From Deltaproteobacteria bacterium (lineage in GTDB: Bacteria > Desulfobacterota > Desulfuromonadia > Geobacterales > Pseudopelobacteraceae): a stretch of 64,000 nt of DNA. The DNA lies in contig JAJXWO010000017.1 in assembly GCA_021781535.1 (NCBI GenBank), positions 1 through 64,000 on the forward strand. The letters are read 5' to 3'. Positions 1 to 7,014 of the stretch are shown here, in pieces. The position numbers were made by a program, and so were the translations under genes. Position 1 is the stretch's first letter, and each line of letters opens with the position of its first letter. A model generated the notes under the pieces. The model did no database searches and had not been told where the DNA came from. It worked only from the letters and a program-made list of their open reading frames with translations.

Positions 1-3
1 GTC

Positions 4-1914
4 TTACGCCAACCCTTCGGCAAGTTCCCGCCAGTGCACGATGTCCAGACGCCTGCAGGCACGGGTAACGCACACATAGAGCAGATTCCGGTCCAGAGTT
101 GACTTCCTGAAATCCTTCGCATTCGGGTCGTACAGGATCACGTTGGCGAATTCCACCCCCTTGACCTGATGGGCAATCGTGACGAGAGCTCCCGGCTCGA
201 AGGTCAGCTCACCCTGTTTATGCAGGCCGTTTATGCCGGTCAATGCACTGTGGAGCATTTTCTCGTCCGATTTTTTCTTGCAGATGACAGCCGTCAGGCT
301 GTGCGGATCTTCGGCCACCAGCTTCTCCACAAGCCGCCGCAACAGTGCCAGTGCGCCCTCCTCATCCGCTCCCTTGTGGTACTCAAGGACGCCGGTATGC
401 CTGCCTATCTGCTCGCTCTCCCTGGTGCTGATCCGTGCCGCCAGCGCCATGATTTCCTTGGGGCAGCGGTAGGAAACGGACAGGGTTTCGTTGCTCACCC
501 CGACCTCCTTCAGATTGCCGCGAAAAATATCGAAGTCGGCCGCATCGACCCACGACAGGATCTTCTGCTTGCTGTCGGCGCTGAGCGTGATGCTGTTGCG
601 CTTGTCCGTTGCCGCGAGAATCGCCTCAAGCTCCAGGAGAGAAAGATCCTGTCCTTCATCGACAATGATATGGGCGTACCAGCCGAGGGCCTCGCGGATC
701 GGGCCGTCCTTCTCGCGCAGCTGGCAGAGCCGCAGCAGTACGCTCAGGTCGGCAAACGACACACCCTGGCTTTTGACCGAGTACCGCCGGCGCAGTTCGG
801 CCAGAAATGTTTCCTTCCCCGTGCCATCCACAAACAGGGCATCCAGGACGTAGGGCTGGCCGTAAAACCGCCACAGATCCTGAAGCGGGTCGGCCTCCTG
901 CACTTCCGTGACATAGCGGGCCAGCAGGCCGGACAACTGCGACGATTTCTTCTGTGACGTCAGGGTATCGCCCACAACAGGCTTGATGACCTTGCCGGTC
1001 AGGGCGGTGATGGCGCTCAATGCCCAGGCGCTGAACGTGTCCACCCGCGTGCTGCCGAGCAGGTCGGAGGAGGTCTGCCTGACGTAGTTGCGGAGCACCT
1101 TGTTGAACATGAGGACCAGGCAGCGATCCGGTGAGAATCGCTCGGGATCGTTGAACTGCAGGCACGACAGCCGATGGAGGCTCACAACGGTCTTGCCGCT
1201 ACCGGCACCGCCGGTGATCAGGGTGCAACCGTCAGTCGCTTCCGAGGTAATCATATGGAACTGGTCGGGAGAAATAAGCGAGACGATATCCACCATGCGA
1301 TGGTCCTGGTTCGCCACCTTGGTGTCGGTGGTCGTATGAAACTCCCTGGCGTTTTTCACCCACGTGTCGCCGGCCAGTTCAAACAACTCTTCGCCGCATT
1401 CCATGCGCCGGAGGGAGCGCTTAACAATTTCCACCGTGTCCCGCCGGGTGACCACCCCCTCCCGCTCTCTCCCCTGAATGGTTTCGAAGTATTCTTCGCC
1501 GGGGTCGAAATCATAGAAAAAACGGGAGATCGGGGCTTTGCGCCAGTCCACGACCAGAGCGCGGTTGTCGTGGGACATGAACCCCTGCTTGCCGATGAGA
1601 TATTCCTTGGCGCCGATCCTGCTGTCGCTGTCGTTGATCCCGACAATCCCGAAGTACGGGCTGTCGGTCATTTCAAACGCAGTGAGATACCTGGTGGGAT
1701 CAAACTTATCGTTCTCGATCAGCTTCTCCGTCAACGAGTTCTTCTCATGCCAGTTGACCGACTCAAGGCGTTCTTTCTCCAGTTCGGTCGTGTAGGCGTG
1801 GTGATGGGCGATCTTCGCCCGGTTCTGCCGAGCTGTTTCCTCGATAGAGGTGAGCACGTCGGACAGACGCAGCTGTTCCTGCATGACTATGTCAAATTGG
1901 GGGTTTTTATTCAT
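4..1914 (-). CDS. HelD/UvrD-like superfamily 1 helicase
   Basis: The 636-residue protein is an SF1 ATPase. A Walker A motif (GGAGSGKT) lies near residue 240 after a charged, helical N-terminal region, a Walker B-like DEGQDLS lies near residue 420, and a UvrD_C-like C-terminus contains a YVCVTRA motif. The order of N-terminal arm, split ATPase core and C-terminal helicase motif is that of HelD-type helicases, which in Bacillus remove stalled RNA polymerase. A DNA-repair role is equally possible here. The stop codon lies inside the window, so the gene is complete. No clear Shine-Dalgarno precedes the ATG. It follows the toxin-antitoxin pair on the same strand with a gap of about 55 bp. Confidence 0.8.
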   Translation of the reverse strand: MNKNPQFDIVMQEQLRLSDVLTSIEETARQNRAKIAHHHAYTTELEKERLESVNWHEKNSLTEKLIENDKFDPTRYLTAFEMTDSPYFGIVGINDSDSRIGAKEYLIGKQGFMSHDNRALVVDWRKAPISRFFYDFDPGEEYFETIQGREREGVVTRRDTVEIVKRSLRRMECGEELFELAGDTWVKNAREFHTTTDTKVANQDHRMVDIVSLISPDQFHMITSEATDGCTLITGGAGSGKTVVSLHRLSCLQFNDPERFSPDRCLVLMFNKVLRNYVRQTSSDLLGSTRVDTFSAWALSAITALTGKVIKPVVGDTLTSQKKSSQLSGLLARYVTEVQEADPLQDLWRFYGQPYVLDALFVDGTGKETFLAELRRRYSVKSQGVSFADLSVLLRLCQLREKDGPIREALGWYAHIIVDEGQDLSLLELEAILAATDKRNSITLSADSKQKILSWVDAADFDIFRGNLKEVGVSNETLSVSYRCPKEIMALAARISTRESEQIGRHTGVLEYHKGADEEGALALLRRLVEKLVAEDPHSLTAVICKKKSDEKMLHSALTGINGLHKQGELTFEPGALVTIAHQVKGVEFANVILYDPNAKDFRKSTLDRNLLYVCVTRACRRLDIVHWRELAEGLA

Positions 1915-1968
1915 AGAGAGTCGAAGTCGATCCTGTTGTTTATTGAATGAGGGTTAAAAAGGCTGGCT

Positions 1969-2244
1969 TCAATACACCGTATCGTGGTCGCCGACGTTTA
2001 CCGGAATGATTTCCTGATCATTAAGCAGAAACTCCAGGGTGATACGATAGGAGAGGTTAATTGAAACCGAGTGTAATCCGGACAGTCGCCCCGACAGCGG
2101 ATGCAGACGCAATGAGGGATGGAACGGGTTGGCTTCCAGCAGTTGCAGGGTTTTCAGATACTGTTTTTCAAGCTCCGGGTGGTGCCTGATAAACCGCAGC
2201 GCGCGTTTCTCGTACTGTTCGGTAAATACCAGAGACCAGCCCAT
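1969..2244 (-). CDS. RelE/ParE-family mRNA interferase toxin
   Basis: This 91-residue basic protein has the RelE-type pattern: an N-terminal beta-strand (SLVFTEQYEK), a helical pair rich in H, P and K, and a C-terminal strand ending in a D/H-rich tail (NVGDHDTVY). Toxins of this family cleave mRNA in the ribosomal A site and are neutralised by a co-transcribed antitoxin. The start overlaps the last base of the upstream antitoxin gene, so translation is coupled. The size is typical for RelE/YafQ/StbE proteins. The exact subfamily cannot be fixed by eye. Confidence 0.8.
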   Translation of the reverse strand: MGWSLVFTEQYEKRALRFIRHHPELEKQYLKTLQLLEANPFHPSLRLHPLSGRLSGLHSVSINLSYRITLEFLLNDQEIIPVNVGDHDTVY

Positions 2245-2498
2245 CAGGCAGCCTTCAGGCGGGCCAGGTGATCTTCAACGCTCCCCTTGACAAACCGACC
2301 TTCGGCAAGATCGGCCCGGGTCTGGGCAAGAGCAGACTCCAGTTCGCATTCTCGCAGATAATGGTAATGGTCCATATCCATCACGACAAACCGCTCCTTG
2401 CCGCGCACGGAAATGACCGCTTCCGGCTGGGTGGCAAGGAGCGCTTCAATGGCGGACACTCCTTTTGTTTTCAGATCGTTTGCAGATATATGCGGCAT
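2244..2498 (-). CDS. Phd/YefM-like antitoxin of the RelE pair
   Basis: The acidic 84-residue partner of the RelE toxin reads MPHISANDLKTKGVSAIE, then a VISVRGKERFVVMDMDHY segment, the usual N-terminal DNA-binding Phd/YefM fold, and ends in a helical toxin-binding tail. The ORF track starts six codons further upstream, but a GGAGGT lies 5 bp before the ATG at 2498 and decides for the shorter form. Antitoxins of this family repress their own promoter; a matching palindrome overlaps the -35 box upstream. Confidence 0.8.
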   Translation of the reverse strand: MPHISANDLKTKGVSAIEALLATQPEAVISVRGKERFVVMDMDHYHYLRECELESALAQTRADLAEGRFVKGSVEDHLARLKAA

Positions 2499-2518
2499 TG
2501 CGAACCTCCGTACCATTC

Positions 2519-2550
2519 TTTATAGCACATTTAATCATACTGTTAACAGT
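2519..2550 (-). promoter_or_regulatory. Toxin-antitoxin promoter with palindromic operator
   Basis: Reading the minus strand, TTAACA (2546-2541) and TATAAA (2524-2519) are separated by 16 bp and form a sigma70-type promoter just upstream of the antitoxin. A perfect 12-bp palindrome ACTGTTAACAGT (2539-2550) covers the -35 box, where an autorepressing antitoxin would bind. The sequence is seen directly; its role is inferred from family behaviour. Confidence 0.6.
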
Positions 2551-2603
2551 GCTGTCAATGGCGTTGTAAAGAGCTTTCCGGGGCGGCACGAGACGGTGCA
2601 CTG

Positions 2604-2801
2604 CTACCGAAACGAACCGCGCCCGCCCGGTTGCCAGCGCATTGCCGGGCAGGCGCTGAAACGTTTCTGGTGCTCGGAGCAGAAGATCTGGCCGTTGAAC
2701 CGCCCGGTATTTGCGAGGCAGAAATCGCGTTCTTCCTCGCTGATTTCCTGCCCGCAGAGAGCACAGGTCGGCTGTCCCCGGTCACTCATGATCAGCCTCA
2801 T
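2604..2801 (-). CDS. Small zinc-ribbon-like protein
   Basis: A 65-residue protein with a CALC pair near residue 13, then FCLA and FCSEHQKRFSAC, which suggests one or two zinc-binding knuckles. Its ATG overlaps the TGA of the preceding small gene (ATGA), and an alternative start four codons in (MSDRG) has a GAGG upstream. It is the last gene of the operon that also holds the second zinc protein, the dioxygenase and the methyltransferase. Function unknown. The amino-acid composition and coupling argue that it is real. Confidence 0.55.
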   Translation of the reverse strand: MRLIMSDRGQPTCALCGQEISEEERDFCLANTGRFNGQIFCSEHQKRFSACPAMRWQPGGRGSFR

Positions 2802-2989
2802 TTTTCATGGGCTTTTTTCCCGTGTACCCGTTCATAGGCTTTGCAGAAGGGGCAGATGTCCTGCTCGACGTTCTTCACAAAGTCAAACACCATCCCCTTC
2901 TGGTGATGGCGGGCGTGGAGGCAGACCGGGCAGAGTTCGCATATTTTTGCCAGGGATCTGTCCAGAGCTGAAGGTTCCGTGCTGTTCAT
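2798..2989 (-). CDS. Small CxxC-CxxC zinc-binding protein
   Basis: A 63-residue protein with two knuckles, CELCPVC and CPFC, about 30 residues apart and separated by a His-rich patch (HARHHQK), followed by a Lys/His-rich tail. This is the pattern of a rubredoxin-like or zinc-ribbon microprotein. It starts 4 bp after the dioxygenase stop and overlaps the next zinc-ribbon gene by 4 bp, so it is translated as part of the same operon. No family name is recognised. It may be a metal-binding partner of the dioxygenase, but that is a guess from position only. Confidence 0.6.
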   Translation of the reverse strand: MNSTEPSALDRSLAKICELCPVCLHARHHQKGMVFDFVKNVEQDICPFCKAYERVHGKKAHEK

Positions 2990-2993
2990 AAAT

Positions 2994-3773
2994 TCACCCT
3001 ATCCTCACTGATTGCATCGAGATGGAGCCAAGTACGACCTGATCTGCAAAAACGGAAACCGGGTCGGCGGTTGTCCGAAGTGCAAGGGAGTAGAGAAGCG
3101 GCAGATAGTGCTCACTGGTGGGAATTGACAGCCGTGCCGCCTCTCCAAGCGCCGCATAATCGGTCAAACGGTCAAGATCCCCTCCACGGATGAGCCCTGT
3201 CGCCACCGCATCGAATTCGGATGCCCACGGATAGGGGGAATCGTCATGCCAGTGCATCAGCGGCAGGTTGTGTACGATGTTACCGCTTCCGATGATAAGT
3301 ACCCCCTCATCGCGAAGCGGCAGCAGCTGTTTCGCCAGTGCGACATGCTCGCGGGGGGACTTTTGCCGGTCGAGTGACAGCTGCATCACCGGTATGTCGG
3401 CCTCCGGATACATCCGCCGGAGCACTGACCAGGTGCCATGATCCAACCCCCAGGATTCGTCGGCTTTCACTTCATTGTCCTTGAGCAGTTCCATCACACG
3501 GTTTGCCAGTTCCGGAGCACCGGGCGCAGGATACTCGACGTGAAAAAGCTCCTCGGGGAAACCGTAGAAGTCGTGAATTGTCCGGGGCGACTTCATTGCG
3601 GTAACCATGCTGCCATCGGTTTCCCAGTGAGCAGAAACAGAGAGGATCGCCTCCGGGCGGGGGATTGTCAGGGCAACGTCCCTCCATGCCGCGGTAAACG
3701 GGGTTTCCTCTATGGCGTTCATCGGGCTGCCGTGACCGATGAACAGAGCCGGCATTCGTTGTTCCGTAGTCAT
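2994..3773 (-). CDS. ygiD: Class III extradiol ring-cleavage dioxygenase (YgiD/DODA-like)
   Basis: The 259-residue protein opens with LFIGHGSPMNAIE, the hallmark of the YgiD/4,5-DOPA dioxygenase family, and continues with VSAHWETDG, GSGNIVHNL and a C-terminal SEHYLPLLYS. These supply the histidine and acid ligands of a mononuclear metal site. Family members open aromatic rings such as DOPA or protocatechuate with O2. In an anaerobe the true substrate is uncertain. Its start overlaps the methyltransferase stop by 4 bp (ATGA), and two zinc microproteins follow at once. Confidence 0.85.
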   Translation of the reverse strand: MTTEQRMPALFIGHGSPMNAIEETPFTAAWRDVALTIPRPEAILSVSAHWETDGSMVTAMKSPRTIHDFYGFPEELFHVEYPAPGAPELANRVMELLKDNEVKADESWGLDHGTWSVLRRMYPEADIPVMQLSLDRQKSPREHVALAKQLLPLRDEGVLIIGSGNIVHNLPLMHWHDDSPYPWASEFDAVATGLIRGGDLDRLTDYAALGEAARLSIPTSEHYLPLLYSLALRTTADPVSVFADQVVLGSISMQSVRIG

Positions 3774-4537
3774 GATGATTTACCTCCATCGGCCATTGTA
3801 TCAGCTTTCACAGAGTTGTTTCCACAATACTTTTTCCCGATCAATCCCGGTTCAGCCAGCAGCAGTCTGTTTTTCGGAGTAATATCCTCCGGGATCAACT
3901 GAGTAAATACCCTGTACCCCTGAGAACGCAACCGGGACACCCTGGCTGCATCCATTGCCAGAGGACCATCCATCCACCCCTGAAGGCCACCGAGGTCGGC
4001 ATCCTTCAGGTTATGACAACAGGGCAATACGGCAACGACAGCCCCGGCTTCAACCGCCTTGTCGAGAATTACATCGGTGAGGCTGCCGCAAGCATGAGCA
4101 GAGACGACAATGTCATGGTGATGCAGCTCCACGTTACAAATATCAGTTTCAACAAACTGGATGCGATCCCTTAAACGCGGCCAACCGGTTTTCAAGGATG
4201 TTGCGAGAGTTGCAGCACTCTTGGGAATACGCCGATCCACGGCCAGAGCCACTGGGGAACTGTCATCCAGCAACAAAAGGATCTGAGCCAGCAGTCCATG
4301 ACCACATGCTAGATCGACAATCCGCCCACCTCTGAAACGGCGACGCACCCGGCGAGCAACCTCCCACGCTTCGTACAACTCCTTGCGCGGCAGGCAGCCG
4401 GCATGGCAGACCGCCCGGGCAATGGCATCAAACAGGGTGTCTCCGCAAAATTTGTGGAGATCTTTTTCGGTAAGCCGGTTGCGTGACGAGCGGTCCAAGG
4501 AGCTAACGGATTCCTGTTCAGGGTTTGATGTATGCAT
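3770..4537 (-). CDS. SAM-dependent class I methyltransferase
   Basis: A 255-residue Rossmann methyltransferase. The SAM motif I is DLACGHGLLAQ near residue 80, followed by AVDRRIPKSA (motif II acid), FVETDIC (motif III) and VSAHACGSLTD, an arrangement seen in the methyltransferase-25/32-type proteins that act on RNA or small molecules. VLPCCHNL may add a cysteine pair. Substrate unknown. The gene overlaps the DUF559 gene upstream by 20 bp and is coupled to the dioxygenase downstream. Confidence 0.7.
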   Translation of the reverse strand: MHTSNPEQESVSSLDRSSRNRLTEKDLHKFCGDTLFDAIARAVCHAGCLPRKELYEAWEVARRVRRRFRGGRIVDLACGHGLLAQILLLLDDSSPVALAVDRRIPKSAATLATSLKTGWPRLRDRIQFVETDICNVELHHHDIVVSAHACGSLTDVILDKAVEAGAVVAVLPCCHNLKDADLGGLQGWMDGPLAMDAARVSRLRSQGYRVFTQLIPEDITPKNRLLLAEPGLIGKKYCGNNSVKADTMADGGKSS

Positions 4538-5165
4538 TTAATCCTATGGTGATCGGTTTTCCGTCCACTTCGGCGGTGGTAATATATTTGTCTTGAGCTG
4601 TTTCACTTTTGCGGGCGCATGTCACCGGATATTCGACGCCGCTGTTTATGGCGATTATGGTTTTGCTCAACTCTTCATACACCCCTTCGATATTCCGTTT
4701 CACATCGTTATTGCTGAAACGGACCACCCGCAATCCGAGCGAGCCGAGAAACCTCGTTCGTTCTGCGTCATACTCTGCTGTTTCGGCGTGGCTGTCGCCG
4801 TCGATCTCGATTACCAGCTGCAGTCCGGCGCAATAAAAATCTACGATATAACCACCAACAGGTTTTTGCCGCAGGAATTTATAGTCGGCAAACTGCCGCA
4901 TCCGCAGTACTTTCTGCCAGATTCGGTTTTCGGCGACCGTTGGGTTGTTACGATTTTCACGGGCGAGAGCGGTGAGGTTTTTGTTGTAGGGGAGGTAGGC
5001 GGAGTTTAAGGAAGGCGCTGACCCGGAGTCAGAAGGCAACCCCTCCCCGGCCCTCCCCTTATCAAGGGAGGGGGACAAGCTATGGCTTCCCCCCTGATAA
5101 GGGGGGATTGAGGGGGGTTGGTTTTGACTCAAGCTTTGTTCTCCGTGAAAATACTCATATGACAT
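4518..5165 (-). CDS. DUF559 endonuclease-fold protein with repeat-encoded N-terminus
   Basis: The core (LTALARENRNNPTVAENRIW to VYEELSKTI) is a DUF559 domain, a very-short-patch/restriction-like nuclease fold with EIDGDSHAE as the likely metal-binding segment. The 50 or so residues before it (PPSIPPYQGGSHSLSPSLDKG) are simply translated intergenic repeat, so the real start is uncertain. Met codons exist at 5228 and 5165 but none has a good ribosome site. A 45-residue tail (AEVDGKPITIGLNAYIKP) lies beyond the usual domain end and may come from another gene. The open frame runs upstream through the stub of a nucleotidyltransferase gene. A second DUF559 protein at 55433 has the same repeat around it. 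Confidence 0.65.
   Translation of the reverse strand: MSYEYFHGEQSLSQNQPPSIPPYQGGSHSLSPSLDKGRAGEGLPSDSGSAPSLNSAYLPYNKNLTALARENRNNPTVAENRIWQKVLRMRQFADYKFLRQKPVGGYIVDFYCAGLQLVIEIDGDSHAETAEYDAERTRFLGSLGLRVVRFSNNDVKRNIEGVYEELSKTIIAINSGVEYPVTCARKSETAQDKYITTAEVDGKPITIGLNAYIKP
5038..5123 (-). repeat. G/C-tract inverted repeat, copy A
   Basis: The plus strand shows CCCCTCCCC...CCCCTTATCAAGGGAGGGG, a short spacer, then CCCCCCTGATAAGGGGGG and GATTGAGGGGGGTT. These are two nested inverted repeats of the CCCCCTNAATCCCCC family found between genes in many bacteria. Here it lies inside the open reading frame of the DUF559 gene and encodes PPSIPPYQGG and SLSPSLDKG. Three further copies surround the cas relic (55335-57180). 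Confidence 0.75.
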
Positions 5166-5175
5166 TTTTACCGGA

Positions 5176-5307
5176 CTAACTGCGCCCGCCCGCATAAATG
5201 CTGATACATGCTCCTCCAACCAGCACAACGTCGATACCCTTGTTGTTCAGGTGATCGGCAACAAAAGCAGCCAACTCACCAATGGAAAGTCCACTCAGTG
5301 CGATCAC
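5176..5307 (-). pseudogene. Truncated nucleotidyltransferase-like gene (5' stub)
   Basis: A GTG at 5307 overlaps the stop of the winged-helix gene (GTGA) and opens a 43-codon frame absent from the ORF track: ALSGLSIGELAAFVADHL, then NNKGIDVVLVGGACISIYAGG, then a stop. The GIDVVLVGGACISIY stretch resembles the start of nucleotidyltransferase-fold proteins that commonly follow such a regulator, where an R-x(4-5)-DLD catalytic motif would come next. It is missing. The frame ends where the DUF559/repeat segment begins, suggesting an insertion with deletion. Family assignment is from memory and moderately certain. Confidence 0.55.
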
Positions 5308-5633
5308 AGAGGTTTTCCTCTCCGACGCGGGCGTCGCCTGTTGAGGAGAAGCCTGTCTTGAAGATCCTGTTCATAGAATAAAATAGCTTTATCGAGAAAT
5401 GCGGTCAGTTCGGCCAGAAATGGATATCGTGGATTGAAGTTGTACAGGCGGGTACGTCCGGCAGTCCGGCTGACAAGAACACCGCCAGCCTCAAGCTTGT
5501 CGAGTTGATTTTGAATCGGCGCAAGAGAGGTTGTAAAGAAGCTCGCGATCTCACGGGCGTATCCTTCATCCCTGGCGGTAAGAAAGACAAGAACCCGTTC
5601 GCAGCTTATGGACCCAAGTATGGATTCGAGCAT
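5304..5633 (-). CDS. Winged-helix (ArsR-like) transcriptional regulator
   Basis: A 109-residue protein whose residues 15-75 form a winged helix: AREIASFFTTSLAPIQNQLDKLE reads as helix-turn-recognition helix, and GVLVSRTAGRTRLYNFN as the wing. A helical C-terminus with a basic tail (NRRRPRRRGK) follows. It is translationally coupled to the truncated nucleotidyltransferase-like gene, a common two-gene arrangement. A perfect 16-bp palindrome lies about 25 bp upstream of the start and is the likely operator. Confidence 0.7.
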   Translation of the reverse strand: MLESILGSISCERVLVFLTARDEGYAREIASFFTTSLAPIQNQLDKLEAGGVLVSRTAGRTRLYNFNPRYPFLAELTAFLDKAILFYEQDLQDRLLLNRRRPRRRGKPL

Positions 5634-5656
5634 ATAGCTTACCCGTAGATAGATTG

Positions 5657-5672
5657 TAGGTCATATGACCTA
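5657..5672. promoter_or_regulatory. 16-bp perfect palindrome upstream of the winged-helix gene
   Basis: TAGGTCATATGACCTA is its own reverse complement and lies 24 bp before the regulator's start, close to A/T-rich promoter-like DNA (TTGACT on the minus strand near 5680). This position and symmetry suit an autoregulatory operator. Its centre GTCATATGAC is shared with the larger palindrome at 6044-6069. Confidence 0.5.
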
Positions 5673-5764
5673 TATAATAAGTCAATATATCAGGTCGTAA
5701 TGTTTGTCAAGAACAGAAAACATGAATTGAATGACAGAAAGTCAAACCTGACCATGGAGCTCTC

Positions 5765-5821
5765 TTATAGGTTCATTGCAATCATCAGTTCATCGGTTGT
5801 CCAAGGTTTGCCGCTTGCCAT
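5765..5821 (-). pseudogene. HNH-endonuclease-like 5' remnant
   Basis: An 18-codon frame, MASGKPWTTDELMIAMNL followed by a stop, matches the typical start of a family of HNH restriction-like endonucleases (KPWTxxEL...A.NLY). The frame stops just where the family continues. It is too short for the ORF track. No supporting ribosome site is evident, and I regard it as a leftover of an accessory gene. Confidence 0.3.
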
Positions 5822-6020
5822 TTAACTCACTCCTCACCACCCACCATTGCCCAACTGTCTTCAATCTCTCTGGTTCCAGCAAACGATCCAGCCCTTTATT
5901 GCCCCGCTTAATACCAGAAATTGTGCCAAATAGCCATGGCAAACCCTTTTAATTTGAATGGTTGTTAATCTCTACGACATCCAAAGCCTCACGCCCCTGA
6001 GCAATCCAGAACAGTAATTG
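5822..6020. other. Intergenic stretch without a recognisable gene
   Basis: Between the HNH-like stub and the LexA promoter I see no credible start with a ribosome site. On the minus strand a 50-codon open stretch (GTISGIKRGNKGLDRLLE) has protein-like composition and could be another remnant, but I do not recognise it. With the stubs at 5176 and 5765 it marks a decayed accessory region. Confidence 0.4.
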
Positions 6021-6069
6021 TTGACAGATGAATAAATAATCCGTATAGGTAGTCATATGACTACCTATA
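6021..6069 (+). promoter_or_regulatory. Promoter and 26-bp palindromic operator of the LexA-type gene, apparently leaderless
   Basis: A perfect -35 TTGACA (6021-6026), a 17-bp spacer and a -10 TATAGG (6044-6049) place the expected transcription start at about 6056-6057, the A of the gene's ATG. No Shine-Dalgarno exists. A perfect 26-bp palindrome (6044-6069; half site TATAGGTAGTCAT) covers the -10 box, the start site and the first codons, an ideal place for autorepression. The sequence differs from the GGTTN2CN4GN3ACC LexA box described for Geobacter. Confidence 0.65.
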
Positions 6070-6695
6070 CTCCACAAGCCGGCAATAAACTCACTCAACG
6101 CCAGAATCAGGTGCTGCAGTTCATCACCTCGTTCAGTGGCGATAACGGCTATGCACCCAGCCAACGGGAAATTGCCGGCCACCTGAATGTTTCGGGAACG
6201 CTGCCGGTTATGAAGCATCTTGGTGCTCTGGAGCGGAAGGGGTACATCAGGCGGGATCATGTCAACCGGGGAATTACCCTGACGGCGGCGGCGAAGGAAC
6301 CGGTTATTCCGTCGGTGTCTCTGCCGATTGTCGGCACTGTTCGGGCCGGTCATCTTGCCCCGGCTATTGAGGATATTCAGGGGTACTTCTCCGTTGACCC
6401 GATGGCCGTCAAGGGCAATGACTGCTTTTTTCTAAAGGTCAGCGGTGAGTCAATGATCAATGCCGGTATCTTAGATGGCGATCTGGCGCTGGTGCGGCCA
6501 CAGCCGACGGCCGATAACAGGGATACCGTCGTTGCCATGCTTGATGGCGAGGTGACGCTCAAATATTTTTATCGCGAGCAGGATCATATTCGACTGCAGC
6601 CGGCGAACCCGGCCATGGGGCCAATCATCATTCGTCCCGAAGATGGCGAGGTGAGCATTGTCGGCAAGGTGATTGGCGTGTACCGGCGGATGTAA
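6057..6695 (+). CDS. lexA: LexA-family repressor/self-cleaving S24 peptidase
   Basis: The 212-residue protein has the full LexA layout: a winged-helix DNA-binding domain (residues 10-75, YAPSQREIAGHLNVSG as recognition region), an Ala97-Gly98 cleavage site in TVRAGHLAP, the catalytic Ser132 in SGESMINAGILDGD and the general-base Lys169 in GEVTLKYFY. LexA proteins repress SOS genes and cut themselves when RecA filaments form. Its binding site appears to be the palindrome over its own start codon and not the usual box, so it may be a second, specialised LexA. Whether another LexA exists in the genome cannot be seen here. Confidence 0.85.
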   Translation: MTTYTPQAGNKLTQRQNQVLQFITSFSGDNGYAPSQREIAGHLNVSGTLPVMKHLGALERKGYIRRDHVNRGITLTAAAKEPVIPSVSLPIVGTVRAGHLAPAIEDIQGYFSVDPMAVKGNDCFFLKVSGESMINAGILDGDLALVRPQPTADNRDTVVAMLDGEVTLKYFYREQDHIRLQPANPAMGPIIIRPEDGEVSIVGKVIGVYRRM

Positions 6696-6771
6696 AAGGG
6701 TATGAGCGGCTTGGCAGGGTTCAGCAGATCGAACAGTTTATGAATGATTAAAAATGACGGGAGCGTGAATA

Positions 6772-6996
6772 ATGGAACCGATTACCCTGTGCGGTGCAGT
6801 AATTGTTGTATTTGGCTTGTGGGTGGAGTTTGAAGCACCCATCATGAAGGGTGCACGAGCACTTTCCGGAAGCGCAATTATGATGACTCTGCGGTCATTA
6901 ACGAAAGAGCAGCGACCTGTTGTTTCCATATCACCAGGCGGTTGCCGCAGTTACCGTACCGGCAACCGCCTGGCGTATCGGCTGGCGAGGAGCTGA
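6772..6996 (+). CDS. Small hypothetical protein with one possible membrane segment
   Basis: A 74-residue ORF preceded by GGGAGCG about 9 bp before the ATG. The first 25 residues (ITLCGAVIVVFGLWVEFEAP) could form one membrane helix. The last third runs through the hairpin at 6934-6973, so the natural C-terminus may be fortuitous. I do not recognise it, and a shadow ORF is possible. Confidence 0.35.
   Translation: MEPITLCGAVIVVFGLWVEFEAPIMKGARALSGSAIMMTLRSLTKEQRPVVSISPGGCRSYRTGNRLAYRLARS
6934..6973. terminator. 14-bp stem hairpin between convergent genes
   Basis: CCAGGCGGTTGCCG and its exact complement CGGCAACCGCCTGG are separated by 12 bases. The hairpin sits between a plus-strand small ORF and the minus-strand TPM operon, fitting a bidirectional terminator. 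No T-run follows on either strand, so rho-independent action is uncertain. Confidence 0.45.
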
Positions 6997-7014
6997 TTCG
7001 CCCGTTGCGGGGTG

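Noticed and set aside
169-957. 262-residue plus-strand ORF opposite the HelD-like gene
   Set aside because: It is the reverse-frame shadow of a strong helicase coding region, has no ribosome site and no recognisable motif.
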